Source: Chloroflexus sp. MS-G
GTDB taxonomy: Bacteria > Chloroflexota > Chloroflexia > Chloroflexales > Chloroflexaceae
NCBI RefSeq assembly: GCF_000735195.1
Contig: NZ_JPIM01000005.1
Span: 1-64,000, forward strand
DNA: 64,000 bases
Reading direction: 5' to 3'
The notes below the pieces were generated by a model, which was not told the DNA's origin, made no database searches, and saw only the letters and a list, made by a program, of their open reading frames with translations. The translations under genes and the position numbers were made by a program. This document shows positions 44,181 through 52,042 of the stretch, one piece after another (position 1 is the stretch's first letter; each line of letters begins with the position of its first letter).

Positions 44181-45422
44181 ATGTCATCACCCAAACCAGA
44201 ATCCGGGCCGCACATTGGCGAATTCATTGCCATAATGGCGCTCATGACATCACTGGTTGCCCTCTCCATCGACTTAATGCTTCCCGCACTGGCCGATATT
44301 GGCACCGACCTCGGTTCGCCACACGCAAACGCCAACCAACTGGTGGTCACAATGGTGTTTGCAGGATTAGCGATAGGTCAACTAGTATATGGACCACTTT
44401 CAGATAGCACCGGGCGCAAACCGGCGATCTACCTGGGGTATGCTGTCTTTGGGCTAGGTTCGTTACTAACGATTCTGGCGGTCAATTTCCCCATGATGTT
44501 AGCCGGGCGTCTCCTGCAAGGATTGGGGGCGGCCGGGCCGCGAGGTGTTTCTATCGCACTGATCCGCGACCGCTTTGCCGGGCGAGAAATGGCACGGGTG
44601 ATGTCATTTATGATGGTCGTATTCATCGTGGTACCAATCATTGCCCCAGCATTAGGCCAGGCCATCCTACTCGTTGCCGCGTGGCGAACCATCTTCGTCT
44701 TTCTGCTAGGGATAGGAGTTGTATCACTGATCTGGTTTGGGATACGGCAGCCAGAGACCCTCGCACCGCAGCGAAGGGCTCCGTTGTCGGTAAGGCGGAT
44801 GAGTCGTGCCTTGCACGAAGTCATCCGCAATCCTACTGTCCTCGGTTATACGCTGATGGCTGGAACAGTAGCAGCTATGCTTCAGGCTTACCTCGCCTCA
44901 GCACAGCAGATATTTCAAATCCAGTATGCACTGGGGTCACTCTTTCCACTATTCTTTGCCATCAATGCCCTGGCAATAGGTCTGGCCTCGTTCGTCAATG
45001 GGCGGCTGGTAATGCGATACGGAATGCACCTGCTGGTAAAGATGGCGCTCTTTGCACTGTGTGGACTGACTATTCTTTTTGCCGGCACAACACTGGTAAC
45101 CAACGGACAGCCGGAGCTGTGGATGTTGATGGCGTATCTCATCCCATGCTTTTTCTGTATGGGGATTCTTTTCGGCAACATGAACGCCCTGGCGATGGAA
45201 CCGCTCGGCCATATTGCCGGTGTTGGCGCAGCCGTTGTGAGTTCGCTTTCCACCTTTGTCGCTATTGCACTGAGCGCAGTTATCGGTCAATCGTACAATG
45301 GCACTACAACACCGCTAGCGGTCGGCTTTGCTATTCTGAGCCTCATGGCGTTAGGCCTGATGCATTGGAACGAAGGAATGCAACATGCTCCTACCCCCGA
45401 TTCTGAACCAATGGAACCTTGA
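44181..45422 (+). CDS. Bcr/CflA-family MFS multidrug efflux transporter
   Basis: 413 residues, twelve transmembrane helices. Family features are LVALSIDLMLPALADIGTDLG in helix 1, the loop YGPLSDSTGRKPAIYLGYAVF between helices 2 and 3, GRLLQGLGAAGPRGVSIALIRDRF in helix 4/5 (antiporter motif C region), and IVPIIAPALGQ. Known members export bicyclomycin, chloramphenicol or sulfonamides using the proton gradient; the true substrate here is unknown. It has its own promoter and is monocistronic. Confidence 0.9.
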   Translation: MSSPKPESGPHIGEFIAIMALMTSLVALSIDLMLPALADIGTDLGSPHANANQLVVTMVFAGLAIGQLVYGPLSDSTGRKPAIYLGYAVFGLGSLLTILAVNFPMMLAGRLLQGLGAAGPRGVSIALIRDRFAGREMARVMSFMMVVFIVVPIIAPALGQAILLVAAWRTIFVFLLGIGVVSLIWFGIRQPETLAPQRRAPLSVRRMSRALHEVIRNPTVLGYTLMAGTVAAMLQAYLASAQQIFQIQYALGSLFPLFFAINALAIGLASFVNGRLVMRYGMHLLVKMALFALCGLTILFAGTTLVTNGQPELWMLMAYLIPCFFCMGILFGNMNALAMEPLGHIAGVGAAVVSSLSTFVAIALSAVIGQSYNGTTTPLAVGFAILSLMALGLMHWNEGMQHAPTPDSEPMEP

Positions 45423-45505
45423 CAGTCGCGCCGGTCTGTGGTATTATTAACTAATTAGAGATATACAGCATGCTCTCCCCCTGCATCAGTATCATCCACC
45501 GCAGT

Positions 45506-45526
45506 GAGTGCAAACTGTTTGCACTC
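45506..45526. promoter_or_regulatory. perfect 9+3+9 inverted repeat
   Basis: GAGTGCAAA-CTG-TTTGCACTC lies in the 488-base gap 45423-45910, 84 bases after the transporter stop and about 315 before the next promoter. There is no T-run after it, so an operator or a processed RNA stem is as likely as a terminator. The rest of the gap shows no gene. Confidence 0.4.
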
Positions 45527-45840
45527 ATACATTGATATTCACATAGCACGGTCTATAGACATACATTCGCTGTAACCTCTTCCGTGTTCAAGATGGACAG
45601 GAGTTTGCAGCGTTTTCATTGCTCTACTGTGAAGAGGAGCCATCTCCCCGTATCCCCTCTACTTTCCAGTAGTGGAATGAAGAGCGTTGAACACCCGCTT
45701 GCACCGGCACGGTGACGGCCATTACTGCCACGAAACGCCTACCATCAGTGATGGTTGCCTCTTATTTCATTCGTCTATGGAAGCAACCAAGCCAGTTGCG
45801 CGGAACATCATCGCTCGCAGAACTGATATGTATAAAACTA

Positions 45841-45869
45841 TTGACATTGCTGTGCAAAGATGGTATGAT
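45841..45869 (+). promoter_or_regulatory. near-consensus sigma70-type promoter
   Basis: TTGACA (45841-45846) and TATGAT (45864-45869) are separated by 17 bases. The ATG of the SRPBCC gene follows 41 bases later. Confidence 0.7.
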
Positions 45870-45910
45870 AACTGTGCAAAGCATTAACAAACCAGAGATA
45901 GGAGAATCTC

Positions 45911-46384
45911 ATGATTAAAGTAGGACGGCGCTGCCACATTGAAGGTGTAACCCCTGAGCAAGTATTTACTACACTTTCTGATCCATCCCTGATCGGCCAA
46001 ATTTTGCCACGTGTTCAGAAGACCGAGTTACACGACCGTGACGATGTTGCCCGTCATGCAAAGCTTGTCACCCATATGTCGATGGGTGGCCTGTTCGGAA
46101 CCATTCGCTGCGAAGGCGACTTAACATGGCAAGATAATCGCGAGATTGTGTTCACCGTTCGCACACCTCTGCCTGTTGAGACACGCTGGGTAATCAGTCC
46201 GGCAATCAACGGTACAGACGTTCAGGTGGTGATGGGCATTGATCTGAAACCACTGCTCGGTGCTATGGCCTCATTTGTACCTGAAAAGACTGTAGCAGAC
46301 ATGTTAGGTTCCGATCTTGAAACAGCACTGCGTGGTGTTGCCAAACAGACGCGGCAGACAGTTTTAGCACGCGCCGCTGCGTAA
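45911..46384 (+). CDS. SRPBCC (CoxG-like) lipid-binding-fold protein
   Basis: 157 residues of the START/SRPBCC fold: IEGVTPEQVFTTLSDPSLIGQILP at the N-terminus is the typical helix-grip opening, followed by alternating beta strands and a long C-terminal helix (DLETALRGVAKQTRQTVL). Such proteins bind hydrophobic ligands; 'CO dehydrogenase subunit G' is a frequent annotation but no cox genes are nearby. GAGATAGGAG just upstream is a good ribosome site. Function unknown. Confidence 0.82.
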   Translation: MIKVGRRCHIEGVTPEQVFTTLSDPSLIGQILPRVQKTELHDRDDVARHAKLVTHMSMGGLFGTIRCEGDLTWQDNREIVFTVRTPLPVETRWVISPAINGTDVQVVMGIDLKPLLGAMASFVPEKTVADMLGSDLETALRGVAKQTRQTVLARAAA

Positions 46385-46404
46385 TCATTGTAACTCCCTA
46401 TCTC

Positions 46405-46413
46405 TGGTATAAT
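46405..46413 (+). promoter_or_regulatory. extended -10 promoter of the DUF92 gene
   Basis: TGGTATAAT. The same extended word precedes rsfS at 49234. Its last two bases overlap the left arm of the terminator hairpin at 46412. Confidence 0.5.
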
Positions 46414-46452
46414 CGCAGAGTACCTGCTCATAGGTGCTCTGCGATCTTTTTT
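46412..46452 (+). terminator. strong rho-independent terminator after the SRPBCC gene
   Basis: ATCGCAGAG-T-ACCT, loop GCTCAT, AGGT-G-CTCTGCGAT, then C and six T. The stem has thirteen pairs with one mismatch and ends in a T-run (46447-46452). Confidence 0.85.
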
Positions 46453-46484
46453 ATACCGCTCCGGCAGATGGGTCGGGGGAGACT

Positions 46485-47315
46485 ATGATTGACCTTATGC
46501 AGATCGGTCTTGGGTTCGTGCTCAGCATTGTGATCGGCGGGATTGCTTTTGCCCGGCGTTCGTTGAGTGAAAGTGGCTGGTTGGGTGCGATACTGGTTGG
46601 AACACTCACGTTTGGGTTTGGCGGTTGGCCCTGGGGTCTGACCCTCATCGTCTTCTTCGTCAGCAGCAGTATCCTCTCACACTACAAAGAATCGATTAAA
46701 GAACGACGTGCAGCAGAAAAGTTTGCTAAAGGTGGACGGCGCGACTTTTTTCAGACAATTGCCAATGGTGGACTAGGTGCGTTATGTGCAGTTGCGTATG
46801 CGTTGGGTAATCAGCCTCCAGCCCTCCTGGCGGCATTTGTCGGTCTGATGGCAACGGTAACCGCTGACACCTGGGCGACCGAGCTAGGGGTGTTAAGCCC
46901 GCATCAGCCACGCCTGATTACGACTCGCCAACCTGTTCCACCAGGTACGTCAGGTGGAGTGACACTCATGGGTACGACCGCAGCCGCAGCAGGTGGATTG
47001 TTGATTGGGATAACGATGTTTCTGTTCAGTTGGCTAACGTTACCCGGCGGCTCCCTTCCCTGGTGGATGATTGTGGCAGGATTACTCGGTGGATTGGGCG
47101 GCGCACTGTTTGACAGTCTGCTCGGCGCAACGGTACAGGCGATTTATGTCTACCCCGACGGGCGTGAGACCGAACGTCGGATCGCCCGCGATGGAACACC
47201 TAATCGCTTCCTTCGCGGCTGGCGCTGGATGGATAACGATCTGGTCAACCTGATTAGCTCAATCGGCGGCGCTGTTATTGCGATAGGCATTGCCGCCCTG
47301 GCAGGTGTGCTCTGA
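46485..47315 (+). CDS. DUF92 membrane protein (VTE6 phytyl-phosphate-kinase-like family)
   Basis: 276 residues with about seven transmembrane helices. The ATG at 46485 follows GGGGGAGA. The family pattern is seen in GFGGWPWGLTLIVFFVSSSILSHYK, QTIANGGLGALCAVAY, ATVTADTWATELGVLS, GGVTLMGTTAAAAGG and DNDLVNLISSIGG. Plant and cyanobacterial homologues phosphorylate phytyl phosphate for tocopherol and chlorophyll metabolism. In a bacteriochlorophyll producer an isoprenoid-alcohol salvage role is plausible, but that is an inference from family only. Single gene with its own promoter. Confidence 0.85.
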   Translation: MIDLMQIGLGFVLSIVIGGIAFARRSLSESGWLGAILVGTLTFGFGGWPWGLTLIVFFVSSSILSHYKESIKERRAAEKFAKGGRRDFFQTIANGGLGALCAVAYALGNQPPALLAAFVGLMATVTADTWATELGVLSPHQPRLITTRQPVPPGTSGGVTLMGTTAAAAGGLLIGITMFLFSWLTLPGGSLPWWMIVAGLLGGLGGALFDSLLGATVQAIYVYPDGRETERRIARDGTPNRFLRGWRWMDNDLVNLISSIGGAVIAIGIAALAGVL

Positions 47316-47372
47316 ACCGGCACTTATGTTCTTCAGCCATTTGCAACGATGGTTGCCCGGCATCTGAACAAC

Positions 47373-47397
47373 AGGGACGGATTCTAAACCCGTCCCT
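47373..47397. terminator. bidirectional terminator between DUF92 and PspC genes
   Basis: AGGGACGG, nine-base loop, CCGTCCCT, followed by ATTATT. It sits between two converging genes. Confidence 0.7.
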
Positions 47398-47407
47398 ATT
47401 ATTGCAC

Positions 47408-47935
47408 TCAGCGGCTCCGCCGTAACAAAACCAGCCCGGCAACGATCAATAACAGTGGGAAGAGCAGCGATAGGTTAACACCCAACTGTTCCAGCAAGAT
47501 AATACCACCTACCCCTATCAAGATCATACCGAGTAAACTCCAATTACGACGGCGTGATGGCGGTGGTGAAAGCTGAACCGTCTCGCCGGTGGCCGGCCCA
47601 CCAATCGGCTGCCCGGTAAGCGGGTCAAAGCGATACGAGGGATCGGGCGCGTACCCAACACGCGCCTGCCCACCCACTTGACTCTGACCAACAAAGACCT
47701 CCTGGTTTACCGGCATCGCACCAGCAGCAGTCGGCATAGAAGGAGTAGGTGGTGTATCCTTCGGCATAATCAACCATAAGACCAGGTAGATTGGCAGGCT
47801 AATCCCATTAATGAAAAAGACTAGCACAAAGATCAGGCGAACAATCACCGGATCAACCGCAAAGTAGCGCGCTAATCCGCCACAAACGCCCCCAATCATA
47901 CGATCAGTGCTGCTACGTGTAAGTCGAGTCTGCAT
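47408..47935 (-). CDS. PspC-domain membrane protein
   Basis: 175 residues from the ATG at 47935, preceded by GAAGGAG. The N-terminal PspC domain (about 1-62) has RMIGGVCGGLARYFAVDPVIVRLIFVL and a first hydrophobic helix ending PIYLVLWLIMPKD. A proline/glycine-rich cytoplasmic stretch (63-130) leads to two closing helices (about 132-172, WSLLGMILIGVGGIILLEQLG and SLLFPLLLIVAGLVLL). PspC proteins respond to membrane stress together with PspA; no pspA is in this window. Confidence 0.88.
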   Translation of the reverse strand: MQTRLTRSSTDRMIGGVCGGLARYFAVDPVIVRLIFVLVFFINGISLPIYLVLWLIMPKDTPPTPSMPTAAGAMPVNQEVFVGQSQVGGQARVGYAPDPSYRFDPLTGQPIGGPATGETVQLSPPPSRRRNWSLLGMILIGVGGIILLEQLGVNLSLLFPLLLIVAGLVLLRRSR

Positions 47936-48420
47936 GTATCGGCTCCTTCTAGCCAGGTCATAACGAGTATGTTTATTCATTCTGTCAATTTGACGAAAGT
48001 TCTACCAATTGGTTGCAGCTCTGACTGTTATCAAATCTGAAAATGGCGTGGCCGCGCCTATGGCATCACGTCTCTTGCATCCGCCAGTTAAAGGCTTGCA
48101 CGATTCGCAGGTGCTAAATGCACTTATGCCAATGCAGTTACTCAGCACTTGGTAGCATCATACTGACTGCGGCGTACACCAATCCCTTTTGTTCACCGCC
48201 TTCCTCGCACTGACGCCTGCGTTTGGTGAGTGGAACATGGGTTTCACCGCTAAAATGCGTGGCTAGAACGATGGTAACCTGAACAAGGTGAGAGTGCTGT
48301 AGACTGCTGAAGCGTAGCTTCAGCAGCCCAAAGAGCGATCCGCTTGCCGACAATTCGGTCACGTAGCACGCAGCAACATCCATGCCAACTGCGGGAAGGA
48401 GTTTGGCACTACCATCACCG
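47936..48420. other. intergenic region with a perfect hairpin
   Basis: 485 bases without a convincing gene. At 48304-48326 a perfect stem CTGCTGAAGC-GTA-GCTTCAGCAG occurs; its words recur in the hairpin behind purF (61679-61709). An 81-codon minus-strand frame (48138-48383) runs across it but has no ribosome site and no recognisable domain. Confidence 0.45.
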
Positions 48421-49002
48421 CTACACAGATTGATCCCGCCCTTGTGATTGCATCCTGGCCCGAATCTGCATCAGCGCATCACGATAGACCGGGAACGTAT
48501 CGTGCCACAACACCATGCGTACCAGCGTCGGCGTCTGATGTGTTTGCAAATCATCAATGATCGCACGTAATACCAGCGGTGCAGCTCGATCAACCGGAAA
48601 GCCATAAATACCGGTTGCGATACTGGGAAAAGCAATACTTTGCAGACCATACTGACGAGCCAGAGCCAGACTTGAGCGGTAAGCACTGATCAACAATCGA
48701 TCGGCCTCTTCTGGCGGATAGTGTTGAAAGATCGGCCCGACCGCGTGAATAATGTAGCGGGCCTTAAGCGCAAATCCTGGTGTGATCCGGGCTTGCCCGG
48801 TTGGACACGGCGCCACCGCAGCGCAGGCCTGTTGTAGCTCAACAGGACCGGCAGAACGGAAAATAGCGCCGCACACACCACCACCCTGTAGCAACTGCTC
48901 ATTCGCTGCATTCACAATCACATCAACATGCTGGGTCACAATATCGCCCGCGACTAATTCGAGCCGTGAGTGACCGATTGATAATTCTACCGTGTCGTTC
49001 AT
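48421..49002 (-). CDS. macro-domain ADP-ribose hydrolase (MacroD type)
   Basis: 193 residues. The ATG at 49002 follows GGAAGGAGGAAGG. Macro domain motifs are VAGDIVTQHVDVIVNAANEQLLQGGGVCGAIF (the catalytic Asn and diphosphate loop), IHAVGPIF and AFPSIATGIYGFPVDRA. It removes ADP-ribose from O-acetyl-ADP-ribose or protein acidic residues, in the cytoplasm. Single gene. Confidence 0.92.
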   Translation of the reverse strand: MNDTVELSIGHSRLELVAGDIVTQHVDVIVNAANEQLLQGGGVCGAIFRSAGPVELQQACAAVAPCPTGQARITPGFALKARYIIHAVGPIFQHYPPEEADRLLISAYRSSLALARQYGLQSIAFPSIATGIYGFPVDRAAPLVLRAIIDDLQTHQTPTLVRMVLWHDTFPVYRDALMQIRARMQSQGRDQSV

Positions 49003-49233
49003 ACCCTTCCTCCTTCCCACACGTCTCCATCTCTCTTACCCCGAAGCGTGTGGAAGATTAGAACCCGCTCCTACCGTGCGCCGACGACACTGATCGGCGC
49101 ACCAACGAGTGGCCTGGCCGCAGACCACGGTCGAAACAGGAAACTGCTGCTCCTACCCACATTTCTCTTCCACCTTCTCTCCTCACCGCTGCCGGATAGT
49201 TTGACACAATTTTACCCATGAGCCTTACGATCC

Positions 49234-49242
49234 TGGTATAAT
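49234..49242 (+). promoter_or_regulatory. extended -10 promoter of rsfS
   Basis: TGGTATAAT, with the ATG of rsfS 23 bases downstream of it. A TTGACA at 49201 is too far upstream (30-base spacer) to pair with it. Confidence 0.5.
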
Positions 49243-49264
49243 AGTTTTACAAGGTGCGTCAAAT

Positions 49265-49657
49265 ATGTTAGGATTCAAGCAAACACATTCACGAACACAG
49301 GAGGAGAGAACTATCGAGACCGGAATGATTGCTCGCCGCATCGTCGAGCTGGTCGAAGACAAGCAGGCACACGATATTATCCTGCTTGACATTCGCTCGC
49401 AGACAACGATTGCCGATTATTTTATCATCTGCACCGCCGATAACGACCGACAAATGCGTGCGATCATCGACCACGTTGACGAGAAGATTGCAATTGAGCA
49501 CGGGTTAAACCCGCGGATGGAAGGCAGTGCTGACACTGGCTGGGTTGTGCTCGACTACCGCGATATTGTGGTACACATTTTTAGCCAGTACCAGCGTGAA
49601 TACTACCGGTTAGAGCGTCTCTGGAGTAAAGCAATACCGGTAGTTGTAGTACAGTGA
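49265..49657 (+). CDS. rsfS: ribosome silencing factor RsfS
   Basis: 130 residues (usual 105-130). Core motifs are ELVEDKQAHDIILLDIRSQTTIADYFIICTADNDRQMRAIIDHV and GWVVLDYRDIVVHIFSQYQREYYRLERLW. It binds L14 on the 50S subunit and blocks subunit joining in stationary phase. The N-terminal 20 residues are not conserved, so the ATG at 49325 is an alternative start. Its TGA overlaps a GTG; the downstream ATG at 49666 is preferred for the next gene. Confidence 0.95.
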   Translation: MLGFKQTHSRTQEERTIETGMIARRIVELVEDKQAHDIILLDIRSQTTIADYFIICTADNDRQMRAIIDHVDEKIAIEHGLNPRMEGSADTGWVVLDYRDIVVHIFSQYQREYYRLERLWSKAIPVVVVQ

Positions 49658-49665
49658 GGAAACGT

Positions 49666-49881
49666 ATGGGCAAGGAGACTGCGCGGCGCAGAGCAGCGTC
49701 GCGGCGTAAACGGTTTGTTCTGTTCGCCAGTGGGGCAGCGCTTGGTAGTGCAATAGGCCTGCTCGTCGGTTCAGTACTGACGTTCTGGATCGGTGAAGGT
49801 GCTGCCCGCGCCATTCAGCGTGGCCTGCGTCGGCTAGGCGGCGATGATGGACGACCGCATTTCGACCTGCTAATGCAGTAA
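49666..49881 (+). CDS. small single-helix membrane protein with basic N-terminus
   Basis: 71 residues. GAGGA lies six bases before the ATG at 49666. Very basic residues 1-17 (RRRAASRRKR) precede one transmembrane helix with Gly-rich packing (FASGAALGSAIGLLVGSVLTFWI, 19-41) and an amphipathic tail (AARAIQRGLRRLGGDD). It is likely cotranscribed with rsfS. Not recognised; the topology suggests a positively charged cytoplasmic N-terminus. Confidence 0.7.
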   Translation: MGKETARRRAASRRKRFVLFASGAALGSAIGLLVGSVLTFWIGEGAARAIQRGLRRLGGDDGRPHFDLLMQ

Positions 49882-50003
49882 GGCATACTGAAATGGGTAA
49901 CGATGAGGTTGCCGGCAGGGGATGCTCTCCGTTTGTCTGGGCATAGAGGCAACTCTGGCGTTGTTGTGCGCCAGAGTTGTTTGTATTCACGAAAGGCAGC
50001 GGT

Positions 50004-50705
50004 ATGGATCTGGCAGGAAAAGTTGCGATTGTTACCGGTGGTACCGGCGGCTTAGGCATTGCTGTGGTAGATCGTCTGCTGACGGCTGGTGCTACTGTTA
50101 TCATTCCCTATGTGCATCAAGAGGCCTTTCAGGGTCTGGCTGAACGATTGCCGGCGGTGATCGGCATCCAGCTCGATCTCACCGACGAACCGGCAACGCG
50201 CTCGGCATACGCGACGATTGCCAATGATCACGGTGGCATTGATATTTTGGTAAACGCCGCTGGTGGCTTTGCCGGTGGTGAGCCGGTACATCAGACCTCG
50301 TGGGAACTCTGGCAATCGCAAATCGATATCAATCTGAAAACGGCAGTTATCTCGTGTGCGGCAGCCATTCCACACCTGATTACTCGCGGTGGCGGCGCTA
50401 TTGTCAATGTCAGTAGTCGTACTGCTACACAATCCGGTGCCAACCTGGCTGCTTATGCCGCAGCGAAGCGGGCCGTTTTGCAATTAACGGAAGCCCTGGC
50501 AGTTGAGCTACGTCCGCACAATATCACCGTCAACGCTGTCTTACCAAGCGTGATCGACACACCGGCTAATCGAGCGGCGATGCCGAAAGCAAATTATGAG
50601 GTGTGGGTCAAACCCGCCGAGATTGCCGATGTGATCCATTTTCTGGTTAGCCCTGCCGCCAGAATTATTAGCGGAGCGGCGATACCGGTGTATGGGCGGG
50701 CGTAG
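50004..50705 (+). CDS. short-chain dehydrogenase/reductase
   Basis: 233 residues from the ATG at 50004 (GAAAGG upstream). Classical SDR: TGGTGGLG for NAD(P) binding, VNAAGG, the catalytic Ser in NVSSRTA, and the YAAAK Tyr-Lys pair, then PSVIDTPANRA. NAD(P)-dependent oxidoreductase of the FabG-like group; substrate unknown. No fatty-acid genes are adjacent. Confidence 0.9.
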   Translation: MDLAGKVAIVTGGTGGLGIAVVDRLLTAGATVIIPYVHQEAFQGLAERLPAVIGIQLDLTDEPATRSAYATIANDHGGIDILVNAAGGFAGGEPVHQTSWELWQSQIDINLKTAVISCAAAIPHLITRGGGAIVNVSSRTATQSGANLAAYAAAKRAVLQLTEALAVELRPHNITVNAVLPSVIDTPANRAAMPKANYEVWVKPAEIADVIHFLVSPAARIISGAAIPVYGRA

Positions 50706-50805
50706 GGGAAGATTGACAGTTTACGACACCTTCTCTACAATCAACCGTAGCCGCGCTGCCTAACGACCAAGGCGTCAGTCTGTCCGTGCCAGGAAGGGAA
50801 TGGTT

Positions 50806-51672
50806 ATGTCAATCGACACCCAGGGTCTGTTCCGCGAACTTAACGATCTTCGTCATCGTTATGCGATGCTTGTGCGGGCACTACGTCTAATGATTTACGA
50901 CTATGATGTCGCCACCGGCAACATTACCTGGAGTGGTGAAACAGAACACGTGTGTGGACGCTCGATCAACGAGCTTGATGGCGGAATTGCGCAATGGGAA
51001 GCGCTCATCCATCCCGAAGATCGTGAACGAGCCGTTCGCCTGTTGGGTGAAGCCGAAGCCAGCCTGAGTGAATACGACATTGAGTATCGCTTTGCTCATA
51101 AGAACGGCTCGTATGTATGGATTCTCGACCGTGGCTACTTTCTGGTCGGGCCTGACGGTAAGGCGGCCCGGATGGTCGGGATGATGCAGAACATCAGCGA
51201 TATTAAGGCGATTGAGTTCGAGCGCCTTCAGATGCAGGAAGAGATTATTGCTGCCCAAGAGCGGGCATTACGTGAGTTGAGCACGCCGTTGGTGCCGATT
51301 AGCGATCAGGCGGTAGCGTTGCCACTAGTGGGATCAATTGATCAACGCCGCGCCGGGATGATTATCGAGACCTTATTAGAAGGGGTTGCTGCCCGTGGGG
51401 CCGAGATTGTGATCATTGACATCACCGGTGTAACGACGGTCGATACCTTTATCGCCGATGCTCTGATTCGGGCAGCACGGGCAGTACGTCTGCTTGGTGC
51501 TCAGGTGGTGTTGACGGGGATCAGCCCTGAAGTCGCACAGACGCTGGTCAGTCTTGGCGCAGATTTAAGTGTCTTCGAGACCCGTGCGACGTTGCAAGAT
51601 GGGATTGCACTGGCGATGAATGGTATCACGCGCAGCAGATGGAACGACCGTGACAACGAACGTCAGTATTAG
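50806..51672 (+). CDS. PAS-STAS protein of the RsbR type
   Basis: 288 residues. ATG at 50806 chosen because GGAAGGGA lies just before it; the ATG at 50800 is too close to that site. PAS domain (about 25-140: ITWSGETEHVCGRSINELDGG, HPEDRERAVRLL, IEYRFAHKNGSYVWILDRG, GMMQNISDI), linker helix (145-165) and STAS domain (about 170-285). In the latter, VIIDITGVTTVDTFIADALI matches the RsbR region whose threonines are phosphorylated in stressosomes. It could feed a light, redox or ligand signal into a partner-switching system such as that at 29880-32581. RsbS and RsbT partners are not visible in the window. Confidence 0.9.
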   Translation: MSIDTQGLFRELNDLRHRYAMLVRALRLMIYDYDVATGNITWSGETEHVCGRSINELDGGIAQWEALIHPEDRERAVRLLGEAEASLSEYDIEYRFAHKNGSYVWILDRGYFLVGPDGKAARMVGMMQNISDIKAIEFERLQMQEEIIAAQERALRELSTPLVPISDQAVALPLVGSIDQRRAGMIIETLLEGVAARGAEIVIIDITGVTTVDTFIADALIRAARAVRLLGAQVVLTGISPEVAQTLVSLGADLSVFETRATLQDGIALAMNGITRSRWNDRDNERQY

Positions 51673-51855
51673 TGCCGTTCCGAATAATCGTCTCACCGTG
51701 CAACGGATGCAACCTATCAATGGATGTACGGGCGCAGCGCTACTACAACAGGAGATGTCGGATAGGCGCTCCGTGACTATCGTCGTGGAACTTCGGAGGA
51801 GCGAGGCGACACCTCGCCCCTACCGATGATCGATTTTTCGGATAGGCGCTTCATA
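51673..51855. repeat. dispersed repeat family R2, copy d
   Basis: It begins directly after the PAS-STAS stop codon with CCGAATAATCGTCTCACCGTG, continues AACGGATGCAACC and GGATGTACGGGCGCAGCGC, and contains GGATAGGCGCT twice (about 51758 and 51840), suggesting two nested or truncated units. It fills about half of the gap 51673-52042. Confidence 0.6.
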
Positions 51856-51969
51856 GCCGTTGGGTTGATAACATCTACCCTTTAGTCAGGGTTTCCAGAC
51901 CTGAATGAGAACATTCTCTATCATCGGTGTATCAGCCACACATACTGGCCTTGAACTACAGAAGAAACG

Positions 51970-52018
51970 TGGGCTACTGCGACCGCTCTAGCAAAGAGCG
52001 GTCGGTTTGGGTAGCCCA
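51970..52018. terminator. nested two-stem hairpin between converging genes
   Basis: An outer stem TGGGCTAC/GTAGCCCA (51970-51977 with 52011-52018) encloses an inner stem GACCGCTCT-AGCAA-AGAGCGGTC (51981-52003). There is no T-run, so it may be a factor-independent pause, a processed end or a small structured RNA as well as a terminator. Confidence 0.55.
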
Positions 52019-52042
52019 TCAGGGAGACGTTTGACCCTACTC

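Noticed and set aside
48138-48383. 81-codon minus-strand frame
   Set aside because: It runs through a perfect hairpin, lacks a ribosome site and has no recognisable domain.
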